Shown here: in pieces, positions 21,475-33,564 of the stretch | Layout of the letters: the number at the start of each line of letters is the position of its first letter | Numbering within the stretch: position 1 is the stretch's first letter | Origin: Dryococelus australis | Lineage: Eukaryota > Arthropoda > Insecta > Phasmatodea > Phasmatidae | Assembly: GCA_029891345.1 (NCBI GenBank) | Contig: CM056998.1 | Span: 174,044,239-174,108,238 of the forward strand | DNA: 64,000 nucleotides | Direction of reading: 5' to 3' | The notes under the pieces: model-generated | Database searches by the model: none | Told to the model about the DNA's origin: nothing | Seen by the model: the letters and a program-made list of their open reading frames with translations, nothing else | Program-made: the position numbers and the translations under genes

Positions 21475-22290
21475 ATGCAGGTAACAATGACCTCAACACC
21501 ATGACCTTGAATACCTTTGCAAGTAAAAACTCTAGAAAAATTACAGAAACGTCAGCAAGCATAATACATAACTAACTAATTCCACAATATTTGAAGCATA
21601 CTACAAATAACTTTGACACCATGACCTTGATAATACATGCTCGATAAAAAAAAACACATAAAAGTCACCAAGCAAAATATATTACTGACTACCACCGCCA
21701 TATTGGATGCAGACTACCTTGACCTTTACCCCATGATTTATAATGACCTTGAAAACTAAAACTTGAGAAAAAATACACAAAAGTCAGCAAGTATAATACA
21801 TTACTGACTACAACCGCCATATTGGATGCAGACTACATTGACCTTGACCCCATGATGTTGAATGACCTTGATAATAAAAACTCAAGGAATAATATATTAA
21901 AGTTAGCAAGCGCAATACTTTACAAACTACCACCGCAATATTGAATACAGGCTACCTTGACCTTGACCCATGATGTTGGATGACCTTGAAAACAAAAACC
22001 CAAGAAAAATACATAAAAGTCAGCAAGAATAATACATTACACACAACTACCACCATACTGGATATAGGTACCCTCGTCCTTGACCCCATGACCTTTGATG
22101 ACATTGAAAACTAAGTATTGAGAATAAATACACAAAAATCAACAAGCTTGTTACATTTCTAACTACGGGCACCATACAAAATGCAGGTAACCTTAACCAG
22201 GACCCCATGACTTTGAATCACCTTCAAAACAAAAACTCGAGAAAAAATACACAAAAGTCAACATGCATATTACATTACAGACTACTTCCA
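21475..22290. repeat. ~119-bp satellite, block 2 (about 7 units)
   Basis: The unit is the same as at 3950-4620: GACCTTGACCCCATGA, AAAACAAAAACTCGAGAAAA, ACATAAAAGTCAGCAAGC, ATACATTACAGACTACCACC and ATATTGGATGCAGACTACCT. Motif positions near 21488, 21610, 21718, 21838, 21957, 22076 and 22196 give a period of about 119 bp. Confidence 0.85.
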
Positions 22291-24504
22291 TCATATTTAA
22301 TTATTCTAACATGTTCGACGCCATTTATAATTTAGCAGGTGTGGGTAAAAGCCTGTTCAAGAAGAAAATATGCATTATATTCTAAGCCCTCTGATAAGCA
22401 TTGTAAGTATTGTTGGCTGCCATTTTGGATTAGTTGATGTTATGACTACCAAATATATAATTATCATATGTACTACTTTTGACCTCTATCAAGGCAATAT
22501 AGTCCAACATGATTTAAAATTCTTGTATAAATAGTTGTATGCCGTTTTCAATCCACTGAAGTTATAGCTGCCAAATTTATGACTTAGGTGCAACTTGTGT
22601 CCTCGAACAAGGCTATTTGGCCATTATACTTTATATCTTCTGGTAGACACAGTTTCCTACAACTTTCAATATAGTGAACCTATATACGCCATATTCATAT
22701 GTAGCACTCGTGATATCAAACAAGGTGATATATATGGACTACTATACAACAAACCTTCATTAACCCTTTGGATAAACCTTTCACTGATTCCAGAATAGTT
22801 GGCAACCCTATTAACTGCTTTGTTGATCGGCATTCCTTAACACTAATACCTATTTAGCCGCGCGGTCACAACACCTACTCATACATGTTATTATTTACCT
22901 TCCAAATCTATAAATAGCCTTCTTATATATTCCTAAATATTCACCGACATATATTGAAATTGAAATCAGCAGTTAAACTGCGTGTGTTGGAGTAATTTTC
23001 TAGGTCGGATGCTACATAGCCAGAGCCGCGTACGTAGTTGTTTCACCTCTCCCCAATAAATCCCCGCACCCACGTTCAAACAAGTGTCTCAAGGTCTGGC
23101 GCAGACAGCAGCTTGCTTCTTGAACGCTGATGCAGACCTGGTCAAGCGAGCGTATACATGTCTGCTCTGTAACTAGGACAAACAATCTTATAAGGCATTT
23201 GGAAAGCTTTCAGTCACTCTCGTACAAAATTCCTTGCAACTGAGCGTACAGTGTCATCTCTTTTCGAAATATTTTTAGCGCTTAAAGTTTAGAGATAATT
23301 TATCTCCATTATTTTCAGTTCATGGCATGGCAAAGTAATATTTTCGACAATTCTTTTATAATGGTTTCATCAGCTAGATTGTTTTTATTCCTGTTAATAA
23401 AATATTCTTTTAAGTGGGCACTTTTAGGCAGACATAGGCATTTAAAACGTTGCGCTGATATTAATACACTTAAAAACACTTGGTTTTAGTGAGTTAGTAC
23501 ATATTTGCTGTTACGGTACGTCATTGTGTATATAAGACATAACTACAATCCGATAGTGAATATCAATTATTCGCGGGACGCGGTGGTGTAGTGACTAGTA
23601 ATTTCCGCCCGCTAGAGCGCCCGTACGTGTCCAGCCCATTACTGACGGACGAGGGAGCTCAAGGGCCACGATGTCTGGCGCGGACAGTAGTGCGAGCTGC
23701 AAGTAGTGGGAACCTCACACAGCCAGGCGGACTCTGAATCGGTTGAATGAGGGAAACCACCTGACTGCGTGTTCGTTTTTTCTCGGCTCTAGACATAACT
23801 TGTATAAAAAGACGCCTACTAGGCTTATTTACTCAAACAAATTCTCACTTAACAAATAAAATTGACTTCATTATTTGTTCATGCAAAAATATCTTTAGAA
23901 AGCAAAGTTGGTGTACAAACATGTTAACATTCTTTTTAATTATGTATTTATTCATAGTTACACGTATACATTAGATTAACAAAATTATAGTTTCACTAAA
24001 TAATGTAATACACTGCAAGTGCATTGTAACTTCTCCTGTATACCTTTTCATGTCATGTCTTCTTTTTTACAATTTTGTTACTTGTTTAAATTTCCTCACC
24101 AAACATTTTATTGTAGTTCTGGAAGCATTAACACTAACAAAGGAGATGGTGTCTGTGTATAACAGACCACAAGATTAACAGAAGCTTGCGAGTTTCATAA
24201 GAAAAAAAAAGTATTCCACAAAGACTCGTGGTTCCGAGCATAATCATAATTCAGTCGGCAAGTTAAAACATAATAGGCATAATAGGAAAGCTTTCGTATG
24301 GCACGTACAAAACCAGTATTTCACGCCATATCTAAGTGGCATCTGCAAGTAACATATTTTATTCGATGGATACAAAATTAACATTAATTGAGAACGGAGA
24401 TGGACAATGTAATGTAATTCTTTGAACGATCAATGCAGATGTGATATACTGCATGTAGGTGAAACACAGTCTTAAGTTGACACCAGTGACATGAGAGAGA
24501 CGTA
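22291..24504. other. Unassigned; possible tRNA-like segment near 23.58 kb
   Basis: GGACGCGGTGGTGTAGTGAC at 23577 resembles an A-box head, and the next 200 bp are GC-rich, but no convincing B box follows. No coding region is supported. Confidence 0.3.
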
Positions 24505-24700
24505 AGCAGCGCTTAACAACTAAGGTCTTCACTGCTGATGGTGTTGAAGAGAGGTAGAGATGGAGCAGCGACAGGAAAGTGAGTATCGGGAGTACCCCGA
24601 CACTACCCACCGGCCAACAGAAACGCCCGCCATGTTTCCTACACACGAAAATACGGATTTGACCCTGGTTTGTCGTGGGGCCAGGCGAGTAGTATGGCAG
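24505..24700 (-). mobile_element. SINE, degenerate copy (family S1)
   Basis: In reverse orientation the order of S1 segments is preserved: CTTAACAACTAAGGTCTTC, GATGGAGCAGCGACAGGAA, CCACCGGCCAACAG and CGAAAATACGGA. Divergence is higher than in the other copies, so this is likely an older insertion. ORFs on both strands here come from the SINE. Confidence 0.7.
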
Positions 24701-27118
24701 TTACAACACCACAGCTATTATAAGCGATTAATTATTATAAAAATACACATCCCTTTTCTTGTCGAGCTGGTATTCCCAGAGGAATTACTTTTACTTTTAT
24801 TTTGTAAAAGCGACAAGAGAAAGGTAAAGCTCCGCATTAATGTTATTTTACTTGTATTTAAGTGCTTCGTTAAGTCAGCAAGAAAGGCAAATAATCTTGC
24901 TTCCTTGAATACCGCCATGTAGAAGCAGAGGCCCTACTTCCATCCAAGTCAAATGTTGTAATGTCATTTTGTGTCAAATGTTTTAATGCTGACTTCCCAA
25001 TAAAGCCATGGTAATAAAATATGCCAATTTCTACTGCTGTGTTAAGCGAGCGAGGAGGTGACGTTTCAGGTCGGAGATGCATGCAGCAGCGAAACTAACG
25101 CTGCATCTTACGTCATTATGTTTGGACTTCAGTATCGGTGAAGGCCATATACAGTTCCTTCGCCCCCGTTATTCAATTTCCTAGAGGGCCGTGCTTTGTA
25201 AATATACATTTAGGACGATTAAGTGAACTAGCTTATAAAGTTTTGAAATCTGGCTGTTGAACTTGTCAAAGCTGTCAGAAAACAAGCTAGATGCCCTCGG
25301 GCATCTTAGTTGTACAATGTCTCTCATTGCTAAGCTCTTTACTTTAAACGATAACATACAAACATATTTTAAAATTTAACCATTAAGATGGTGAAAAGTG
25401 TCCAAATATGCTATCGACGTCTCCATAATCGCGCATTAAAGAGATAATATATTGTTATTCTCTATGTTTCAAAAGGCTACCTATACAAATGCCTAAAAAT
25501 TCATTGTAGGTTGTTTTTTGGAAGTCATTACCTTAGGGGACGAAAAGAAGTAAAATGTGTATTGGAAAACTCATCAATAGCTCAGTAACTCGATAAGATA
25601 TAGCCATTATCTTTGCTTTAAACGGTTGGTTATATAAATACCTAAAACCCAATTTAAGAAATTGTCCAAATTCAATCCCTAAGAAAATTAAGAAGGTTTG
25701 GATGTTTTCTCGATGATATTTTGTTAACTTACGAAACGAAAAGTATGGATAAAAATTAATCTGTTTCACTGACAAAAAAAAATAGTGTTTCTTACATTCT
25801 CAACAAACATTTATTAAATCCAAACAGGTTCAATAATTAAATATTCAGTGAAATATATCATGCTATGTTATGTTTTCCTATGAGGTTCTCTGTGCGTACA
25901 TAATGTGTTATTACACTTTATGCCGCGGTTAATAATCTCACGAGTCATTTTCAATGAAGAGTGAATTGGGATATGAAACCAATTCCATTTGCACAGTAAC
26001 TATCTTTGAGTAACAACATTTAATTTAATTCTTGCGAATCATGTTAAGAACAGCTAAAATAACATGTTATAACAGTGGCAAGGTAATTTCTTTATATTTC
26101 GTTTGCCAGCAAACCTGAGCTTTTATTCACATTTGAAAATATTCCAGTAGATTACAACTACAAATGCTCAGATAACACAAATCAGTTTACACAAACTATA
26201 TTTTGTACTTTGGGAGACAATCGACAAATATTTGGCATTCCCCATAGAAGACGATATTAAGAGAGGCGAGCAACATTAACTATATAACAATATAATGGTT
26301 TGCTTAAGTTTTTCGAAGTGGTAGAGATTAAGTACAAATTAGACACAGTGTTAATAATGATTTAATGCAGTCCATTACTCCGAGGCAGTCATGAACAGCA
26401 TCTACTCTTACTGACTATAACAACGCACGTTTCTTCTTATGTTTGATTGTCCTTTTAGCTTTAACATAAGGAAATAGTGATCACTGTTATTTTGATATTT
26501 GTTTGGGATAGCAATTTGAATCCAAAAACTGTGACAAGATTTGTACAACAAAAATAATTGTAATGAATTCGATATTTTATTTTTTAAATGTAACAAATAA
26601 AATTCATGTTTTTAAAATGTCAGTTATCCTAGAGAGAAAGAACTGACTATTAATTCAATGGGACAATATTATAGCAATGTACTACAAAAATGCAGATTTA
26701 AAGAGTTGTTGAGAGCATATCTCTGATAGGGTGCTCTAAATACTAAACATTGTAAACTCTGAATGTCACTGCAGCTGAACTGACGCTATAAACGTGTTTA
26801 GCATACGCGAAGATAGAGAGGGAAGAGTGTACAGAGAGCGAGAAACTCGCAGGGTTACCAGGTGTACAGATCTGTTTGAGTCAACAGCTGGAACATACGA
26901 CAACAACCATTACTTCATACCACGAGGTGCGTAGCGAGTGGCAAGGCGTTTTAATTGCCCCTGACGATGCAGGCAATATATCAAGCAAATATGTCATAAC
27001 CATGGCGAAAATACATTGAAAGTGAAGTGGCTCGCTTTGTGTCTTAACGAAAGCAGAATATCAGTTCACATATAGTTTATTTCTAGCATGCATGCCGACT
27101 TACGTACATATCTGCTAA
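24701..27118. other. Unassigned AT-rich sequence
   Basis: Scattered short ORFs show no family resemblance. I see no repeat unit. Confidence 0.4.
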
Positions 27119-27348
27119 AGGCTGTTCACGGTAAAGTGAGCACTTTTGAGGCATTAGTTACTTTATTCAGCCTTTTTTAACCTATAACCACCTTTTTTAA
27201 ATAAATATGGCCATGTACGTAATAAATACAGTGTGTATATTCTACCGCACTCTAAAGTTAAAGTCTAAGGCTAAAGTAATATATATTTATTGACTATTAT
27301 TCCAGACACAAGTGATTTCAAAAGCGCTCAATTTACAGTGAATGGCCT
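27119..27348. mobile_element. MITE, short subfamily (copy 3)
   Basis: It begins AGGCTGTTCACGGTAAAGTG and ends with the inverted GCGCTCAATTTACAGTGAAT plus GGCCT. The interior matches 10340-10571. Length about 230 bp, non-coding. Confidence 0.88.
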
Positions 27349-28441
27349 ATAAAATGCAGGTAACCACGGCGTATACAGAAACATTCCAACTTACAAAATA
27401 AAAGCTCTTGGTAGGGGGGTTTTTGCAGTTAAACTGAATGCATTCTATTCCTGTGTGTGTATGGTGGGAGATAGAAAATGCATACAGTGCCGATCAATGA
27501 TTTACAAAAACCACGCTGTTCTGTATACATACTCCAGACATTTGCACGAAAGGTTTACAAACAAAAATCAAAGCGAATAAAACAAAGTGTATCAGTTCAG
27601 CAAATTGTAGGTTTGAGAAACACGTAGAGTTCATACATACAAAAACAAACATTATTAAACCCCAAAGAATTCATATAAACTGTTACAAGTAACAAATATT
27701 TTCACATGCTCTAATGACTCCCGTAGTAGTTCCCATCTAGGTGACTGCGCAATGTATCGTAAAATGGTATAAAAGTACAAACATGCTGAGACAAATCGAG
27801 GAGTGGGTGGCTAAATGTACTTTCGTATAGAGAAGAAAGTTATACTGTTAGAAAATAAATATATAAATATGATGTCTTTTTGCCGACAAACTTTTGGAAA
27901 GTGTTTAGAATAGGCAAGATGTTAGTTAGCTGTTAATAGCATGTCTTTTTTGAAATATCTGTTAACCGTTAGCATATTTTTTTCGTGATTATATATGTGT
28001 CACGTGGTAGCCCATGGCATCTGTTGACTTCGAGATTTTTTCCATCGGTACAACCATCCGACAGATATTATAAAAACTAACACAAACTATTTGGTTTGCA
28101 AGCCTTTGAAGAAATAGTTTCTAAATAATCTGCATTTTAAAAGTATTTGTTATATTTTCATTAAATTTATGTTCTCCTTCATAATAATTTGTGTGATGAT
28201 ATATTTTCAATTGCTGGAGAATATCAGTAACTAACCCCATGGGTTGGCATACTGGACTGTTATACTGAACGGTCTTAGGGTCAGGTCCTGTGCTCGGCAA
28301 GCAGAACATTTTCATATCATTTAATGCATTGGCAAGTCAATGAAATGAATAATTGTTAGGAAGAAATTACAATTACTAAAATTTTTAATCGAGAAGATAA
28401 GGTTTTTTTCATTGTTACACTACTTATTTCTGGACATCATG
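27349..28441. other. Unassigned; weak tRNA-like segment near 28.24 kb
   Basis: GGTTGGCATACTGGACTG followed by GGGTCAGGTCC around 28240-28288 is loosely tRNA-like. Nothing else is supported. Confidence 0.25.
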
Positions 28442-28562
28442 CCGCTGCAGGCCCGGCATAGTAACGACATCCAGCTGTAGCAGGCCCGGCATCGTAACGA
28501 CATCCAGCCATCGCAGGCCCTGCATCGTAAAACCATCTAGCCTTTGCAGGTCCGACACTGTT
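28442..28562. repeat. 33-bp tandem repeat, ~3.5 units
   Basis: GCAGGCCCGGCATCGTAACG followed by ACATCCAGC repeats with a 33-bp period and increasing divergence. The minus strand reads as an 11-residue repeat (LDVVTMPGL). The repeat explains the 62-aa ORF. Confidence 0.75.
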
Positions 28563-28701
28563 GGCCAACAGTTAGTCGTCAGTCCATGTTGCCATCGGGC
28601 CGCTTCCGGCATAAGACAGCGGGCCCGTATCGGCTGACCAGAGTTTGTGGGCTAGCTTTTACCGGCCCAGTTCTGGCCCATATTTTCCGTATTTCCTGAG
28701 T

Positions 28702-28990
28702 AGTAATTCCATATCTTAACATCGAATAAAAAGTTTTAAGTCACAATTTCTGATCATTTAAATTATTTCTTTTGCTTTCTGTTTTTATATGCACCGAACT
28801 GTAAAAATTAGCATATTGGTAAAATATTAACTATTCTAATAATTTCAGTGTTTCACTTGACCGACGCATGAATAAAGTATTGAGACCCATGACAATGTTC
28901 ATATTACATAAGGCGGAAGAATACACAGCATGCATACAAGTAGATCTTAAATAGAGCATTCAGAAGTGTTCATTTTATCATGAATAGCAT
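28702..28990. mobile_element. MITE, long subfamily, truncated (copy 4)
   Basis: The segment from AGTAATTCCATATC through CGACGCATGAATAAAGTA to TTCATTTTATCATGAATAGC matches the inner and one terminal part of the long MITE. The other terminus is absent. Confidence 0.8.
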
Positions 28991-30744
28991 ATATCACCAA
29001 AATGCTGCAATACACTCTAAATCTGAATCAGGGAGAATGTCACTGTTACAATCAGTCATCAGTACCTGGCTGATTCAATAGTCGCTTCACTAAATTTAAC
29101 TGATAAATCAGTGAAAACATGCCAGATTTACCTCACGTATTGATTCAGTGATGTTTTCCACTGATTCAGCAGTCACTTTCTTCACTGTTTTTTAGTGGTT
29201 TGTTTTTTGACTGATGGATCAGTTAAACAACGTGTAGAAATGGCTATGAAACAACGTTTTAAAATGCCCATTTAACAATTTGTGTCAAGTGAAACAACGA
29301 ATAAACAAATAAACCCAATACAAAATGCTGTCCAAAATTTGTTTCTTCTTTCAAATCACCTTTTTGCGATGTAATAAAGACATTCAGCCTTTCATTACAT
29401 TTTTACCGCCTTCATTTCGTTTTCATGTAATCATCACAGCACCCTGATCGAAGGTTTAAACTGCATATAATGTGGTGAAGAAAGTGCATTCATACATAGT
29501 ATTCGTTTTAACAATACTAACAGTACCAATAAAACCACATACGAAAAGTAAGGGCATACAATTTAAATATTAACGATTTCGATAAGAAGTATAAGACATA
29601 TATTTTGCTCTCATTTTTAACTTAACCTGGTAACACAGATTGTAGTGCTATTCGTTAATAAATTTATTGTTCTTGATGTAACTTGTTTTCCAAACTGTTC
29701 TTGAATATTCGCGTATAATGCAGAAGACTTAACTTTTGCATTTTTCTTGATCATTCTTGATCATCATCATAGAGGTTTCCCACCAGACATCCATAATTTC
29801 ATTTTCTCTTGTCTCCATTTTGTCACTAGGTGCAAAGATTGCATATTACTATACTTTCGGAGGATCTCTTTCGATTGAAATGTATTTCCAGTTAATGAAG
29901 GTGTTACAAGTAGTACTGCTGTTATAAGATCGTTTATGAGAATTTTGGTTAAATGCTTAGACAACTACTCACTCAATCGTATCCATTTACATATCATTTA
30001 GTAAGGGGAATCCATGAAGTTATCGGTCATTGGAACTGGATTAATGACTCGCGAGATGTAAGTGTTTTAATGACATAGTACACAAATTCAAAGTGAATAA
30101 ATCCACATGCTGTGTTGCCCGGTCGGCCAGATTTTGTGGGCGGCCTAATCTTGATTGGATTATTAAAGCTTTCTATTCTCTAAATCACTAGATTACACGA
30201 CTTTGTACAAGAATGTTTGGAATTTAAGGGTATTATTTGTTTTTACAATGCAATGAAACAATGGTTTGTCTCGTTCCCCAGTAGTTTCTTTCCCTTTGCA
30301 ACCTTTTATCGTTCTGTAGCCAACTAGTCACACCGTTCAATACATTTGAAGTGCATTATGCAGCTGAATGTGGCAAAATATATCAGTGAGTTAGTCTATA
30401 CATTGTTTCTCTATTCAAAACAAAACCAAATTAATTTAAAGAATAATTCAATAGGCATTGTGAGCATAATGTTCTCATCGCATTTGTTTTACACGTTAGC
30501 ACACTTCTAAATGGAAACAAATTAATTCCATCGATACTAAATATTTACAATGATAAATCTATTATATATAATCAACAAACATATATATCACGTTACATCA
30601 TGTAAGTACGCTGCCGAATAAATAGGACCATTTAAATCAGCTGGAAACACAGTTTTTCGAGTTTGTAAACCCTGTGCCTATAAAATACATATGGTCGCCG
30701 GCTTGCGGAAATAATTGGTGGGTCACGACCATTGCCGTTGTAGT
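28991..30744. other. Unassigned, with a small direct/inverted repeat patch
   Basis: At 29060-29215 variants of CTGATTCA(A/G)(T/C)AGTC and AAATCAGTGAAAACAT recur in direct and inverted orientation. The rest is AT-rich with no supported gene. Confidence 0.35.
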
Positions 30745-30976
30745 TGAGTTGAGAGATCTGGGTGGCTCTTAACATCGAGTCCTTGAGAAAATATGAGGGC
30801 GAAATGAGGTGAGAATTGAGCAGCGTCGGAATGCAAGGGTAGGGGACACGGGAGATCCCCGAGGAACCAACCAGCATGATTCCCACAAGCGAAAATCAAG
30901 TTATCCAGCCAGGGATTGAACCCGGCTCGCCTAGGAGGGAGGCGAGAAGTCTAACTGCTTAGCCCTCACCGCTGTT
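30745..30976 (-). mobile_element. tRNA-derived SINE (family S1)
   Basis: Reverse-oriented copy with GGTGGCTCTTAACATCGAG, GAGCAGCGTCGGAATGCAAG, ACGGGAGATCCCCGAGGAA, TGATTCCCACAAGCGAAAAT and the B-box complement GGGATTGAACCCGG. Near full length; the A-box end reads TAGCCCTCACCGCTG. Confidence 0.87.
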
Positions 30977-31074
30977 GTATAAAGGAATTGATCGAACTAG
31001 AACCGTAGTCAATTAACTCCACGATCAAAATTCCTGAATCTTGCACCAAAACTTATCAATATTTATATGATTCT
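30977..31074. other. Unassigned sequence
   Basis: No feature is supported here. Confidence 0.3.
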
Positions 31075-31560
31075 GTGAATATTAGCTGGCCTTTGATACT
31101 CATATTAAAAATGTAGGAATGGAACAAAATAAATAAGTACGAACTACAGTTCAAGGTACAGTTCTTTAGTGTTTCCCCTTTACTGAACTGGAAATTAAAA
31201 ATGAAACACTCTGTTAGTTCAGGGCAGGTAATAAACGTATATTGGAATTTTCCACTTCGAATTATAAATGTCGGACTATAATAACATAAGGAAGTACGAG
31301 ATACAGTTCGAGAAACAGTTCTTTCATTTTTCCTCTTTAGTGAATTGGAAATAAAATCGCACATTTTCTTAAAGTTCAGGGCAATTCGTGGACTTGAATT
31401 AGAACTTGATTCGTCTGACAGAAAATACCAGACTGAATGAAATAGCGGAGTAAAGAATAACAGTTCGAGAAATAGTTCAATGTTATTTCAATTCACTTGG
31501 AATGGAATACAGAATTGGACAAATAAATATTAGTAAAGGTCGGACTTGAACTTGAACCGG
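31075..31560. repeat. Degenerate tandem repeat, ~156-bp period, 3 units
   Basis: ACAGTTCGAGAAACAGTTCT and close variants recur near 31147, 31303 and 31460. Each is followed by a TTTAGTGAATTGGAAAT-type phrase and, later, GTTCAGGGCA. Confidence 0.6.
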
Positions 31561-32007
31561 AATGATATATTGTTGTCAATCCATGCAGCCAGCTGTCTGC
31601 TAATCGCAATGTTAGCTTGATTGTCGAACTTGCCGAAGAAATGGCATTTTCACTTCTCACAATATAATTGGGTTTCTGGAGTTTGACATTGAATCTCATT
31701 CCTACTGGTTATATTAATTTGTTTCGTTGTAATACAAAATGTTACACTATCAAATAATGTAATTAGTTTGTAAGCATATGTTTGCATACATAAGAAAAAC
31801 ACATGTAACAAACATGCGGTGGTCTCGCATTTGTGGTTCTGATGCCTTCTGTTTCGTGTTCTAAACCACCTCGCACTGTTAGTTTGTATGTCAATGTGGT
31901 CATTATGTAATGTAGTGTACTATTGGTTTTTTTTGTCACATTTTTTTACATGAGTTTTTTTGGCCCTGGAAAGGGCCGATGTAACCTCAATATGAGGACC
32001 AGTATCC

Positions 32008-33020
32008 CTAATTCTCAACCACCTGCCACAATCGTCGTGATAGAGAGGCGACCAGAGAAGTAGCATAGCATTCGCTAATAGCTACTACATCCCAGGCATC
32101 CACTACTAGCTCCCAGAGAGCATCTTTATTTGCTGATTGCGGATCATACCAGTTTGCCGCCATCATGTGCTTCGTCTCCAACCAAACAATCTCAACCCGA
32201 TTTAGATCGGAACTTTAAGGTAGCCAATCTACGATCTCTAGTTGGTCTTGCCTTGTGAACCATTCTTGAACCGTCTGAGAAGTGTGTATCGGAGAATGGT
32301 CCTGCTGGAAGCACAGCACACCATTGGTATACAAACTAGCACCAATGGAATCATAATATTCTCCAGAATACACTAATACTGCTCGGCATTGAGGCTGCAT
32401 GTACTCGGGCCTCAATCATCGGTTCTGTGCAACACACCTATCCCACAAGCTCTCATCCCTTCCCAACACACAATGGATGCATGACCATAGCACAAGCACT
32501 CGGTCACGTATTCCGGATTGTGTCGAGTCCCACGAGGTCTTAAGATACGCATTGGCCATCATTAGCCGAGGAAAACACACACTCGTCGGAGAAGACAACA
32601 CCTGACCAGTCACTGTCAATTGTTTTCTTCAGCAAACACGAGCGGATAAATCCTGTGCTCACCAGTGAGACATTGTTTCCTTGAAACACTCCGGGATTTC
32701 AGTCCCACTACCGTAAAGTGCCTCAGAACAGTACTCGATCTACCAGGAAAGTGTGTGGCGCGTTTTAGCTGATTGGCGCACTTGGAAGCAGTCAACTGTG
32801 ACTGGGTAATAATATGATTGTCCTCGGCTGCAGTCGACACCCTCTATGGACACGTTCCTCCGCGATGCATCATATCACCTGTGTCCCGGAACTGTCATAC
32901 CCATCGACTCGCAGTGCTCTCTGGAACACTGTAACATCGGCCTGCTTCAGCGTCGGATAAACCTGCCACCTTAACAAGGCATATGACTCTCTCCCAAACC
33001 TATTGGCTGTGGTTAGACAT
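32008..33020 (-). pseudogene. Tc1-like transposase pseudogene (A)
   Basis: Reading from an ATG at 33018-33020, a helix-turn-helix region is visible (ICLVKVAGLSDAEAGRCYSV, then STASRWV), followed by ITQSQLTASKCANQLKRATH and VVGLKSRSVSRKQCLTGEHR. A frame change gives VVFSDECVF with the first catalytic Asp, then CFQQDHSPIHTSQTVQEWF with the second. SSDLNRVEIVWLETK carries the third position as Glu. This is the DDE order of a Tc1/mariner-superfamily enzyme that cuts and pastes its own element. At least four stops and two frame changes make it inactive. A possible right terminus is CAGTTGAGAACATTATTCAT (complement near 33231-33251), but no matching left terminus was found. Confidence 0.85.
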
Positions 33021-33564
33021 CGCTACAGAATGACGTTTCACTTCCTCGAACCTTCTGGCTCTGGGGAGACATCGCTACAAAATAATGTGAATTAAATTGA
33101 TTGTACATGCCTGTGACATAGAAGGTACATGTGCCCAGAGTCGAATGGGGACCCAAGGTTTGTGAAATGTGTGTGTTGTCAGAGGACATCTGTTTAAAAA
33201 GGGAGGAGACCATAAGGCATGTCCGAAAATGAATAATGTTCTCAACTGATCACATGACGAGTTTCAGGGCTACAAATACATGGGTTATCAGGAAGAAACT
33301 CTGTGGCATTGGAGAGGCATGCTAAATACCCAAACCAACCATCAAATCATCGCATGACCATGCAAACACAGATATGTATAAAAACACAAATATGAACAGT
33401 AAAACACAGACATTGTGTGGTGAGAGTTATCCTTATATTTGTCAATGCAATAACTTGTATTATATTTTGATTTATTCTGTGAGACACCAACAAACAGCTG
33501 ATAAATGTAGTATTATTTGCAAAAGATCAAAAATAAATGAAGAAATAGATTTCCTACAGATAAT

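Noticed and set aside
24359..24922. 95-aa and 120-aa ORFs
   Set aside because: They lie across a degenerate SINE and its flank.
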